From JAHEFT01 sp963700705 (GTDB lineage: Bacteria > Pseudomonadota > Gammaproteobacteria > Xanthomonadales > SZUA-36), in the NCBI GenBank assembly GCA_963700705.1, contig CAVOYQ010000011.1, positions 1 through 64,000 of the forward strand: 64,000 bases of DNA, in the 5' to 3' direction. Shown piece by piece: positions 30,571 to 38,902 of the stretch (position 1 is its first letter; every line of letters starts with the position of its first letter). The translations under genes were made by a program, and so were the position numbers. Under the pieces are notes generated by a model that saw only the letters and a program-made list of their open reading frames with translations, ran no database searches and was not told the DNA's origin.

Positions 30571-32181
30571 ATGCTCGAAGAGTATTACGACTATGTAATT
30601 GCCGGCGGCGGTTCAGCCGGTTGCGTACTCGCCAACCGGCTCACTTCCAGCGGAAGCAACCGTGTCTGCCTGCTGGAAGCCGGCCCGGAAGACAAAAGCG
30701 CCTTCATAACCATTCCCGGCGCATTCGCCTACTTCATGTTCAGCAAAAAATATAACTGGTGTTTTGACGCTGAACCGGTTGCCGACATCCGCAATGGCAA
30801 CGCCGTGTTCTGTCCCCAGGGAAAAGGTCTGGGAGGCGGCAGCGCCATCAACGCGATGATCTATATTCGTGGTAATCCGGTTGATTATGATCGCTGGGCA
30901 TCCCTGGGCAACCGGGGCTGGAGCTGGCCAGACCTGTTGCCGTACTTCAGGAAAAATGAATGCAACGAACGGGGCGGAAACGAACTTCACGGAGATTCCG
31001 GACCGATTTACGTTTCCGATTGCAGAAACTACTACCCGATCAACGACCGGTTTCTGCAAGCAGCGTCCGAAGCCGGATATCCGCTTAACGACGACTTCAA
31101 CGGCGCACAGCAGGAAGGTGCCGGTTTTTACCAATTCACCATCAAGGAAGGAAAACGCTGCAGCGCTTCACATGCCTACCTCAGACCCGCAAGGGTCCGG
31201 CAAAACCTTGCCGTCAAATGCAAGGCGATGGCTACCAAGATCCTTTTCAAGGGGAAAAAAGCCGTTGGTCTCGAATACCGGCAGAACGGGGAATTGAAGC
31301 ATGTATACGCCGACAAGGAAGTAATCCTCAGTGCAGGCGCCTACAATTCGCCCAAATTGCTGATGCTTTCGGGCATTGGCAGCGCCGACGAACTCGAAAG
31401 GGCCGGGGTCACCCCGTTCCACCAACTTCCCGGGGTCGGGCAAAACCTCCAGGAACACGTCGATTCCTGCGTACTGCAGGAAAGCAAAAAAACCGATGGC
31501 TTCAGGGTGTCCCCGGGGGGCCTGCTGAACTTGTGGCGTGAACCCTTCCGCTACCTTTTCGGCAGGAAAGGAAAACTCGAGTCTTCCGTGACCCAGGCCG
31601 GAGCGTTTTTGAAAACATCGCAGGATCTCGATGCGCCGGACATTCAGCTTCACTTCCTGCCCCTGCTCTACGATGACAGTGGCCGGGACCTCAAGCTCAT
31701 GTCCAAAAGTGGATACTCATGCCACGTCTGTGTGTTGAGACCGGAAAGCCGGGGGCGCATGACCTTGCGCTCCACGGACCCGGCTGCGCCGCCGCGCATT
31801 GAATTGAATTTCCTGGATCACCCCAGGGACCGCGAAACCCTGGTCAAGGGAATTCGTGTCGCGCGCAAAATTCTGGCAGCGTCCAGCTTCGACGACTACC
31901 GCGGCGCCGAGTTGAACCCGGGCCCGGAGGCGCAAAGCGATGATGAGATACTGTCAAAGTGCAAGGAAAGACTTGGGCTGGTTTATCACCCGGTTGGAAC
32001 CTGCAAGATGGGCCATGATGAGATGGCTGTGGTCAGCGACACTTTGAAGGTTCACGGGCTGGAATCCCTGCGGGTTGTCGATGCTTCAATCATGCCGACC
32101 CTGGTCGGCGGCAACACCAATGCGCCGAGCATGGTCATCGCTGAAAAGGCGGCGGACCTGATTTTGGGATCCCTCCCGTAG
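30571..32181 (+). CDS. GMC-family FAD oxidoreductase (choline/alcohol dehydrogenase-like)
   Basis: The 536-residue enzyme has the FAD-binding motif YVIAGGGSAGCVLANRL, GMC signature 1 GKGLGGGSAINAMIYIRGNP, signature 2 around GAYNSPKLLMLSGIG, the active-site region YHPVGTCKMG and the C-terminal NTNAPSMVIAEKAADLI. The family oxidises primary alcohols to aldehydes; choline is only one option, and with a wax-ester-type acyltransferase upstream a long-chain or terpenoid alcohol is equally possible. ATG 30571 is preceded by AGAGGAAG. Its stop TAG at 32179-32181 is the TAG in the outer arm of a REP-type repeat. Confidence 0.88.
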   Translation: MLEEYYDYVIAGGGSAGCVLANRLTSSGSNRVCLLEAGPEDKSAFITIPGAFAYFMFSKKYNWCFDAEPVADIRNGNAVFCPQGKGLGGGSAINAMIYIRGNPVDYDRWASLGNRGWSWPDLLPYFRKNECNERGGNELHGDSGPIYVSDCRNYYPINDRFLQAASEAGYPLNDDFNGAQQEGAGFYQFTIKEGKRCSASHAYLRPARVRQNLAVKCKAMATKILFKGKKAVGLEYRQNGELKHVYADKEVILSAGAYNSPKLLMLSGIGSADELERAGVTPFHQLPGVGQNLQEHVDSCVLQESKKTDGFRVSPGGLLNLWREPFRYLFGRKGKLESSVTQAGAFLKTSQDLDAPDIQLHFLPLLYDDSGRDLKLMSKSGYSCHVCVLRPESRGRMTLRSTDPAAPPRIELNFLDHPRDRETLVKGIRVARKILAASSFDDYRGAELNPGPEAQSDDEILSKCKERLGLVYHPVGTCKMGHDEMAVVSDTLKVHGLESLRVVDASIMPTLVGGNTNAPSMVIAEKAADLILGSLP

Positions 32182-32237
32182 GAGCGATTTCAATCGCGAA
32201 AGGCCTTTCAGGAATTCGCGAATAAATTCGCTCCTAC
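32178..32237. repeat. REP-type inverted pair (GTAGGAGCGA family)
   Basis: Left arm GTAGGAGCGATTTCAATCGC (32178-32197) and right arm ending AAATTCGCTCCTAC (to 32237) are inverted versions of one another and of the single arm at 13170-13195, differing by a few bases. The pair lies between the GMC oxidoreductase and the terminator. The first arm overlaps the stop codon of the oxidoreductase. Confidence 0.82.
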
Positions 32238-32245
32238 AAACAAAA

Positions 32246-32268
32246 AACGGCGCTCGATGAGCGCCGTT
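32246..32268. terminator. Bidirectional rho-independent terminator between GMC oxidoreductase and pnp
   Basis: AACGGCGCTC (32246-32255) pairs perfectly with GAGCGCCGTT (32259-32268) around a 3-base loop. T-tracts follow on both strands (TTTTT to the right, AAAAAA to the left). It can end both the plus-strand oxidoreductase transcript and the minus-strand pnp transcript. Confidence 0.9.
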
Positions 32269-32292
32269 TTTGTTATTGACTTGATGGACCGG

Positions 32293-34387
32293 TCAGGCTT
32301 CTTCGTTCACGGCCTTCATGCTCAGGCGAATGCGGCCCTGCTTGTCGACTTCCAGGACTTTCACCTTCACGATATCACCTTCTTTTACGACGTCGGTGAC
32401 ATTTTCCACCCGCTCATCAGAGAGCTGCGAGATATGCACCAGGCCGTCGCGACCCGGGGTCAAAGAAACAAAGGCGCCGAAGTTCATGATCTTGATGACC
32501 TTGCCTTCAAAAATCTGGCCCGGCTCGACGTCGGAGGTGATCTGCTCGATCCGCTTGCGCGCCTCTTCCGCAGCTTCCTTGTTTACCGAGGCTATGGTTA
32601 CCGTGCCGTCATCGGCAATGTCAATGGTACAACCGGTCTCTTCGGTGATGGCGCGAATGGTCACGCCGCCCTTGCCGATCACGTCACGAATCTTGTCCGG
32701 ATGAACCTTGATGGTCATCAGGCGCGGCGCGTATTCGGACATTTCGCTTCTTGGCTTGTTCAGAACCTTGTTCATCTCGCCCAGGATGAAGTTCCGGCCG
32801 TCGCGGGCCTGGGACAAGGCGATCTTCATGATTTCCTCGTTGATGCCCTCGATCTTGATGTCCATTTGCAAAGCGGTAATTCCCTCTTCACTGCCGGCCA
32901 CCTTGAAGTCCATGTCGCCGAGGTGATCTTCATCACCGAGGATATCGGACAACACCGCGAAGCGGTCGCCTTCCTTGATCAAGCCCATCGCAATACCCGC
33001 AACCGGGGCCTTGACCGGCACACCGGCATCCATCAGGGCCAGCGAAGTGCCGCAAACCGAAGCCATGGAACTGGAGCCATTCGACTCGGTGATTTCCGAC
33101 ACCACGCGAATCACGTAGGGGAAATCCGCCATGGTGGGCAGCATCGCGGCAACACCGCGGCGGGCCAGGCGTCCGTGGCCGATTTCGCGGCGTTTTGGAC
33201 CACTCATGAAGCCGGTCTCGCCGACACAGAATGGAGGGAAGTTGTAGTGCAGCATGAACGGGTCTTTGTACTCGCCGGTCACCGCGTCGATAATCTGGGC
33301 GTCACGTCCGGTGCCCAGCGTCGTGGCGACGATGGCCTGGGTTTCACCGCGGGTGAAAAGCGCCGAACCGTGAGCGCGCGGCAATACGCCGCATTCAACG
33401 CTGATCGGGCGCACCGTGCTCAGGTCCCGCCCGTCGATGCGCGGGTTGCCGGAGAGGATGCGTTCGCGCACCAGGGATTTTTCAATCTTGTAAAACGCCC
33501 CGGAAACGGCGTCCTGCGAAGGAGCGTTTTCGTCTTCAGGGTTACACAGTGTCTCGAGTACGGATTTCTTCAACTCGCTGATTGCGCCGTGGCGCTGCAT
33601 CTTGTCGGCGATCGCGTAGGCGTTCGTCAGGCCCTCGCTGGCCAGCTCGCCAACCTTCGCCGCCAAAGACTCATCGGCAACAGGCGGCTTCCCACTCCCA
33701 GGCTTCCACGCCAGCCTCGGCCGCCAGCTCGCGGACGGCCTGGACAACCGCTTTTGAAGCGTTGTGACCAAAGGTCACTGCGCCCAGCATGATTTCTTCC
33801 GAAAGCAGCTTGGCCTCGGACTCAACCATCAACACGGCGCTTTCCGTGCCGGCTACCACCAGGTCCAGGGCTGAATCAACCAGCTGGGTGGCGGTTGGGT
33901 TCAGTACGTAATTTCCGTCGATGTAACCCACGCGGGCCGCGCCGATCGGGCCGTTGAAAGGTATACCGGACAGCGCCAGGGCTGCCGATGTGCCGATAAG
34001 GGCCGGGATATCGCCGCTGATGTCGGGGTTTGAAGACATCAGCGTGGCAATGACCTGAACTTCGTTCATGAAGCCCTTGGGGAAAAGCGGCCGGATCGGA
34101 CGGTCAATCAGCCTGCAGATCAGGGTTTCCTGCTCGGTGGGACGCCCTTCCCGTTTGAAAAAACCGCCGGGGATACGTCCCGCGGCGTAGAATTTCTCCT
34201 GGTAATTGACGGTCAGCGGAAAAAACCCGCGGCCCGGATCAGCTTCCCTTCGGCCAACAACGGTCACCATGACCACTGTGTCGCCCATTGATACCATCAC
34301 GGAGCCATTGGCCTGGCGGGCAATCTGCCCTGTTTCAAGCTTGACCTCGTGGTCGCCATATTTGAATGTTTTAGTCAGTTTCTGCAC
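32293..34387 (-). CDS. pnp: Polyribonucleotide nucleotidyltransferase (PNPase, frameshifted)
   Basis: Two frames join into a PNPase of normal length, near 700 residues. The first RNase PH core (MQKLTKTFKYGDHEVKLETG, GRIPGGFFKREGRPTEQE, RPIRPLFPKG) runs to about 33700; the second frame has the helical linker, the second RNase PH core (SGNPRIDGRDLSTVRPIS, GPKRREIGHGRLARRG), the KH domain (VIGKGGVTIRAITEETG) and the S1 domain ending RLSMKAV. The break is at about 33681-33710, one extra base. It degrades RNA 3' to 5' by phosphorolysis. The rpsO-pnp order is the classical one. As the gene is important for growth, the break is probably an error in the sequence. Confidence 0.93.
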
Positions 34388-34486
34388 TGGAAAATTTCCT
34401 GTTTGATTTGTTAAAAGCCGTGTACGCTAACGCTCCGGCAGACGGATAGTCCACCAGAGCGAAGCCAAGCCGTGATGCAGGGACCC

Positions 34487-34756
34487 TTAACGGCGCAAGC
34501 CGAGACGTTTGATCAGGTCGCGATAGCGCTCGATGTCTTTGTTCTTCAGGTAATCGAGCAGGCCACGACGCTGATTCACCATGCGCAATAATCCGCGCCG
34601 TGAATGATGATCGCCTTTATGAGCCTTGAAATGGTCGGTGAGGTATTGGATACGACCCGTCAGTAATGCAACCTGGACCTCTGGGGACCCGGTATCACTT
34701 TCTGAACGAGCGTACTCGCTGACAATTTTTGCTTTTGCGTTTGCATCAAAAGACAT
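34487..34756 (-). CDS. rpsO: 30S ribosomal protein S15
   Basis: The 89-residue protein matches S15: ARSESDTGSPEVQVALLTGRI, then LTDHFKAHKGDHHSRRGLLR and the C-terminal RRGLLDYLKNKDIERYRDLI. It binds the central domain of 16S rRNA early in small-subunit assembly. A sigma70-type promoter lies about 120 bp upstream and the leader contains strong hairpins. pnp follows after about 100 bp. The gene is intact. Confidence 0.98.
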   Translation of the reverse strand: MSFDANAKAKIVSEYARSESDTGSPEVQVALLTGRIQYLTDHFKAHKGDHHSRRGLLRMVNQRRGLLDYLKNKDIERYRDLIKRLGLRR

Positions 34757-34873
34757 GGTTCCATCTCCATATCTAGAGCCGCGAAGCCTTTGGAAAAACC
34801 CGCCGGGAAGGTTCCCGGATATTCCTTGGGTCTTTGCAAAAACTTCGAAGCCCCGGTGGTAAGTTAGCCGCGT

Positions 34874-34902
34874 ATTCTATACGCAGCTTGACCGATAAAC
34901 AA
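34874..34902 (-). promoter_or_regulatory. Predicted sigma70-type promoter for rpsO-pnp
   Basis: On the minus strand TTGTTT (34902-34897) and TAGAAT (34879-34874) are spaced by 17 bases. The -35 box lies inside an arm of an 18-bp perfect hairpin, so read-through from truB and initiation may compete there. Confidence 0.6.
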
Positions 34903-34932
34903 GCAAAACCGGTCCGGTTTTGCTTGTTTATC
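34894..34932. terminator. Long perfect hairpin between truB and rpsO, possible terminator/attenuator
   Basis: Eighteen bases (34894-34911, starting GATAAACAAGC) pair perfectly with 34915-34932 around a 3-base loop. The distal arm is T-rich (GTTTTGCTTGTTTATC) but there is no pure T-run after it, so efficient termination is uncertain. Confidence 0.55.
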
Positions 34933-34955
34933 TATCTGCGTATTGTAGCCCGTTC

Positions 34956-35012
34956 AGGCAGCGGATTGGTACTTCTTTCAGCAAAGCTGAAAACCGCCCC
35001 AATCCGCTGCCT
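34956..35012. other. Stem-loop directly after truB
   Basis: AGGCAGCGGATTGG (34956-34969) pairs with CCAATCCGCTGCCT (34999-35012). An inner hairpin TTTCAGC/GCTGAAA sits in the loop. The outer stem ends one base before the truB stop codon. It may protect the truB mRNA end or be processed; there is no T-tract, so it is not a classical terminator. Confidence 0.6.
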
Positions 35013-35921
35013 TCACTGAATCGGGAGATTCATCAGGCGTTTGGGTTTCAGGCGGTTGTCCGCGGTGACTTCGCCGAGTCCGAGGAGTTGGTTTTCGGGG
35101 CCGTAGACTCGGACCAGGCCGGGTTTGACGGTATCGGCGTCGACCGGGTTGCCGTGACTGAAACGGTCGGTCTGCGCAGAATCCAAAATCATGACCGGCC
35201 AGTCAGCGAGGGCTGAGTCGACCGGCAGCAGGCAGCTGTCGATTTCGCCGCGGTCCGCCAGGCTGGTCAAATCGTCGAGGCTGATCATGTCGTGCGCCTG
35301 GAATGGTCCCACTTCGAGCCGGCGCAGCGCCTGCAGGTGTGCGCAGGTGCCGAGTTTTTCGGCGATATCCCCGGCCAGCGTCCGGACGTAGGTTCCCTTG
35401 GAGCATCGCGTCCTGAAACGCATCAGCGGCAATTCCAACTCAAGTAATTCGAGGCTGAAAATATGAACGGGACGGGCCTTTCGCTCCACTTCCAGGCCGG
35501 CGCGCGCCAGATGGTAGAGCCGTTGACCATCATGTTTCAACGCGGAATACATGGGAGGAACCTGTTCGATATCCCCCTGGAACACGCGCAGAACGGTATC
35601 GACCCGGGAACGTTCAAGCCGGGGCACGGGCAATTCGTGGAGGATTTCACCTTCGATGTCCCCGGTGACGGTAGCCTTGCCCAGGAAAGCCGTTGCCTCG
35701 TACACCTTGGCTGCATCCAGCATGAAGCCGGCCGTCTTGCTTGCCTCGCCCAGGCAAATGGGCAGCATTCCGGTGGCAAACGGATCCAGGCTTCCGGTGT
35801 GGCCCGCTTTGCGCGCCCCGAACAGCCAACGGACTTTTTGTACCGCCTGGTTGGAAGAGTAACCGGCCGGCTTATCGAGCAGGATAACGCCATGAACGTC
35901 CCGGCCTTTGCGCCGGCTCAT
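35013..35921 (-). CDS. truB: tRNA pseudouridine-55 synthase
   Basis: The 302-residue protein contains the TruB catalytic segment GHTGSLDPFATGMLP with the nucleophilic aspartate and the N-terminal GVILLDKPAGYSSNQAVQK. It also has the RCSKGTYVRTLAGDIAEKLG motif and a C-terminal PUA-type domain (VRVYGPENQLLGLGEV). It makes pseudouridine 55 in the T-loop of tRNAs. The start codon overlaps the rbfA stop by four bases, so the two are translationally coupled. Confidence 0.97.
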   Translation of the reverse strand: MSRRKGRDVHGVILLDKPAGYSSNQAVQKVRWLFGARKAGHTGSLDPFATGMLPICLGEASKTAGFMLDAAKVYEATAFLGKATVTGDIEGEILHELPVPRLERSRVDTVLRVFQGDIEQVPPMYSALKHDGQRLYHLARAGLEVERKARPVHIFSLELLELELPLMRFRTRCSKGTYVRTLAGDIAEKLGTCAHLQALRRLEVGPFQAHDMISLDDLTSLADRGEIDSCLLPVDSALADWPVMILDSAQTDRFSHGNPVDADTVKPGLVRVYGPENQLLGLGEVTADNRLKPKRLMNLPIQ

Positions 35922-36304
35922 TCCTCGTCCCGCTCGACTTCCCCTGGCTGGTGCCGGTCGGATGCGACGGCGGCTTCGATAAGGCTGTCCATTTGCAGGC
36001 CGGTTTCCACCGATGCATCGTGGACAAAATGCAGTTCAGGCACAGACCGGATTCGCATCTCCTGTCCGAGGCGTTTGCGCAGGTACCCGGCCGCCTTGTT
36101 CAGCGCCTTGATGCTGCCCATGGCTTTATCGGCTTCAAACACGGTAACGAAGATTTTCGCGTGCGAGATGTCGCGGGACACCTCGACGTCAGAGAGGCCA
36201 ATGAACCCGACTTCCGGATCCTTGACCTCTTTCTGGATCAACTGGGCCAGTTCCCTTCGCAGGGTGCCGGCCACGCGTTCCGAGCGTTTGAAATCACGGG
36301 GCAC
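35918..36304 (-). CDS. rbfA: Ribosome-binding factor A
   Basis: The 128-residue protein shows the RbfA KH-like fold: MPRDFKRSERVAGTLRRELA, VEVSRDISHAKIFVTVFE, and LGQEMRIRSVPELHFVHDAS. It assists 16S rRNA 5' end maturation in late 30S assembly. It lies 12 bp after infB and overlaps truB by four bases, the standard order. Confidence 0.97.
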   Translation of the reverse strand: MPRDFKRSERVAGTLRRELAQLIQKEVKDPEVGFIGLSDVEVSRDISHAKIFVTVFEADKAMGSIKALNKAAGYLRKRLGQEMRIRSVPELHFVHDASVETGLQMDSLIEAAVASDRHQPGEVERDEE

Positions 36305-36316
36305 TGTTCACGTTCC

Positions 36317-38860
36317 TCAGAGTGTGCGCGCCACTTCAACGCGCTCGAAACACTCAATCTGGTCGCCGGGCCGGACATCGTTGTACATTTTCACACCGAT
36401 TCCGCATTCGGTGCCGGCCTGCACTTCGTTGACCGCGTCCTTGAAGCGACGCAGGGATTCGAGTTCACCCTCGTAAATCACCACGTTTTCACGCAGGACA
36501 CGAATGGGGTTGCGTTTTCTCACAACGCCCTCGACAACCAGGCAACCGGCGATGGCGCCCATCTTGGACGAGCGGAAAACATCCCTGACCTCGGCCAGCC
36601 CGAGAATATTTTCCTTGACCTCGGTTCCGAGCAGGCCGTTGATGGCCTTGGTCACTTCGTCAATAGCGTCATAGATCACGCTGTAATAGTGCAGGTCCAG
36701 TTCGTGCTCCTGGATGACTTTTCTTGCCGTCGCATCCGCCCGGACATTGAAACCGATGATGATGGCGTCTGAGGCCTGGGCCAGGGACGCATCATTCTCG
36801 GTGATGGCGCCTACACCGGAAGCGATGATGTTGACCTTGACTTCGTCATTGCTGAGTTTGACCAGGGCATCACGCAAAGCCTCGACACTGCCCTGGACGT
36901 CTGCACGGATCAGCAGGTTCACATTGGTTGTCTGCTCCTTGCCCATGCTCTCAAACAGGTTCTGCAGGTTGGCAGCCTGCTGCCTGGCCAGGCGCCCTTC
37001 ACGCTGACGATCCTGCCGCTGCGAAGCGGCATCCCTTGCCTTACGCTCATTCGCCACGGCCAGCACTTCATCGCCGGCTTGAGGGACACCGGAAAGCCCC
37101 TGGACTACCGCAGGCATGGAAGGCCCGGCCTCTTCAATGGCTTCGCCGCTTTCATTGAACATGGCGCGTACGCGACCATACTCCTGGCCGGCCAGGATCA
37201 TATCCCCGCGCCGAAGCGTTCCATTCTGAATCAACAGCGTCGCGATCGGACCGCGTCCCCTGTCCAGGCTGGATTCCACGACCACGCCGCGGGCCATCGC
37301 CTCGGGGTTTGCCGTCAGTTCCATCACTTCAGCCTGCAGCAACACGTTCTCGAGCAACTCGTCGATGCCTTCCCCGGTCTTGGCGGATACGTGGACAAAG
37401 ATATCCTTGCCGCCCCAGTCTTCCGGAATCACTTCTTCCTTGGCCAGGTCCGCTCTCACGCGATCCAGGTCCGCATCGGGCTTGTCGATCTTGTTGATCG
37501 CAACGATGATCGGGGTGCCGGCGGCCCGGGAATGCTGAATGGCTTCCCTGGTCTGGGGCATCACGCCGTCATCGGCCGCCACCACCAGGATAACGATATC
37601 CGTGGCCTGGGCGCCGCGCGCTCGCATGGCCGTGAACGCGGCGTGTCCGGGCGTGTCCAGGAACGTGATGATCCCGCGGTCGGTCTTGACGTGGTAAGCG
37701 CCTATGTGCTGCGTGATGCCGCCTGCTTCCGCATCGGCAACGTGCGAATGCCTGATATGGTCAAGCAGGGAAGTCTTGCCGTGATCGACGTGGCCCATCA
37801 CGGTGACCACCGGCGGCCTTGGCCGTGCCTCGCCTTCAGCTTCCGGCTCATCGGAGATAAGCTCCAGCTCGATGTCTTTTTCTTCCGCCGGTTTGGCGAC
37901 GTGGCCCATCTCTTCCACGACCAGGAAAGCCGTGTCCTGGTCCAGGCTTTGATTGATGGTCACCATGATGCCCATCTTCATCAACACCTTGATCACTTCA
38001 CCCGCCTTTACAGCCATTTGCTTGGCCAGATCGGCAACGGTAATGGCTTCTGGGATCGCTACTTCGCGCAACACCGGCGCGGTGGGGCGTGAAAAACCAT
38101 GTTCCGTGGACGCCGCCGAAGACGGACGCGTGCGCATGCCTGGCTTGCGGCGCCGGCCAGTCGCTGCACCGCCTGCAACGTGGAGTTCCTTGCGGCCGTA
38201 GCGGGTTTTCGGCAGGCTCTTTTCCTGTTCGCGCCGCAATTCTTCTTCCGCCTGTTTGCGGGAACGCTCTTCTTCGCGCCTGCGTTCATCTTCTTCAGCG
38301 CGCCGTTGGGCTTTTTCTTCCTGCTCAGCTCTTTCTTCAGCGTCCTTGCGCGACTGCTCTTCGGCCTGTTTCTGTGCCTGTTCCTCTGCAGCCAGCCGGG
38401 CTTCTTCTTCCTGCTGCTTTTGGGCGGCCTCGGCAGCACTCTTCAGCGCCTGCTCGTCGGCCTCGCGCTTGGCGCGTGATTCATCCAGGGCTTTCTGGGC
38501 TTCCGCCCGGTCCGAGTCCGGAACACCCATTTGCTCCTGGATGACTTCCCGTTTTACATAGGTGCGGCGCTTGCGAACTTCGACGTTGACCGTCCGCGTG
38601 GCAGCCCTCGGGCCGGAGCCGGATACGCGCAATTCGCTGACGGTTTTGCGTTTGAGGGTTACTTTGCGGGGCGCTGTCGCATCGCTTTCCACTTTTCCAT
38701 GACTTGCCCGCAGGTAGGCGAGCAGTTTTTTCTTGTCATCGTTGGAAACCGCATCATCACCACTACTGGCCTTGATGCCGGCATCGTTAAGCTGCAACAG
38801 CAGCTTCTTGCTGTCGACACCTAATACGTCAGCCAGTTGTGAAACGGTTACATTGGACAT
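36317..38860 (-). CDS. infB: Translation initiation factor IF-2
   Basis: This 847-residue GTPase starts with an IF2-N domain (MSNVTVSQLADVLGVDSKKL). It continues through a long charged Glu/Ala/Arg/Gln coiled-coil-like linker (about residues 110-230) and a second IF2-N-type region (ITVADLAKQMAVKAGEVIKV). The G domain has GHVDHGKTS near residue 355, DTPGH and NKIDKPDAD. Domains II-IV end with DQIECFERVEVARTL. It delivers fMet-tRNA to the 30S subunit and promotes joining with the 50S. It lies between nusA and rbfA as in other gammaproteobacteria and is intact. Confidence 0.98.
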   Translation of the reverse strand: MSNVTVSQLADVLGVDSKKLLLQLNDAGIKASSGDDAVSNDDKKKLLAYLRASHGKVESDATAPRKVTLKRKTVSELRVSGSGPRAATRTVNVEVRKRRTYVKREVIQEQMGVPDSDRAEAQKALDESRAKREADEQALKSAAEAAQKQQEEEARLAAEEQAQKQAEEQSRKDAEERAEQEEKAQRRAEEDERRREEERSRKQAEEELRREQEKSLPKTRYGRKELHVAGGAATGRRRKPGMRTRPSSAASTEHGFSRPTAPVLREVAIPEAITVADLAKQMAVKAGEVIKVLMKMGIMVTINQSLDQDTAFLVVEEMGHVAKPAEEKDIELELISDEPEAEGEARPRPPVVTVMGHVDHGKTSLLDHIRHSHVADAEAGGITQHIGAYHVKTDRGIITFLDTPGHAAFTAMRARGAQATDIVILVVAADDGVMPQTREAIQHSRAAGTPIIVAINKIDKPDADLDRVRADLAKEEVIPEDWGGKDIFVHVSAKTGEGIDELLENVLLQAEVMELTANPEAMARGVVVESSLDRGRGPIATLLIQNGTLRRGDMILAGQEYGRVRAMFNESGEAIEEAGPSMPAVVQGLSGVPQAGDEVLAVANERKARDAASQRQDRQREGRLARQQAANLQNLFESMGKEQTTNVNLLIRADVQGSVEALRDALVKLSNDEVKVNIIASGVGAITENDASLAQASDAIIIGFNVRADATARKVIQEHELDLHYYSVIYDAIDEVTKAINGLLGTEVKENILGLAEVRDVFRSSKMGAIAGCLVVEGVVRKRNPIRVLRENVVIYEGELESLRRFKDAVNEVQAGTECGIGVKMYNDVRPGDQIECFERVEVARTL

Positions 38861-38902
38861 GTTTTGCTCCTGAAAATCTTTTTGGTCCGGGATCGCCTGA
38901 TA

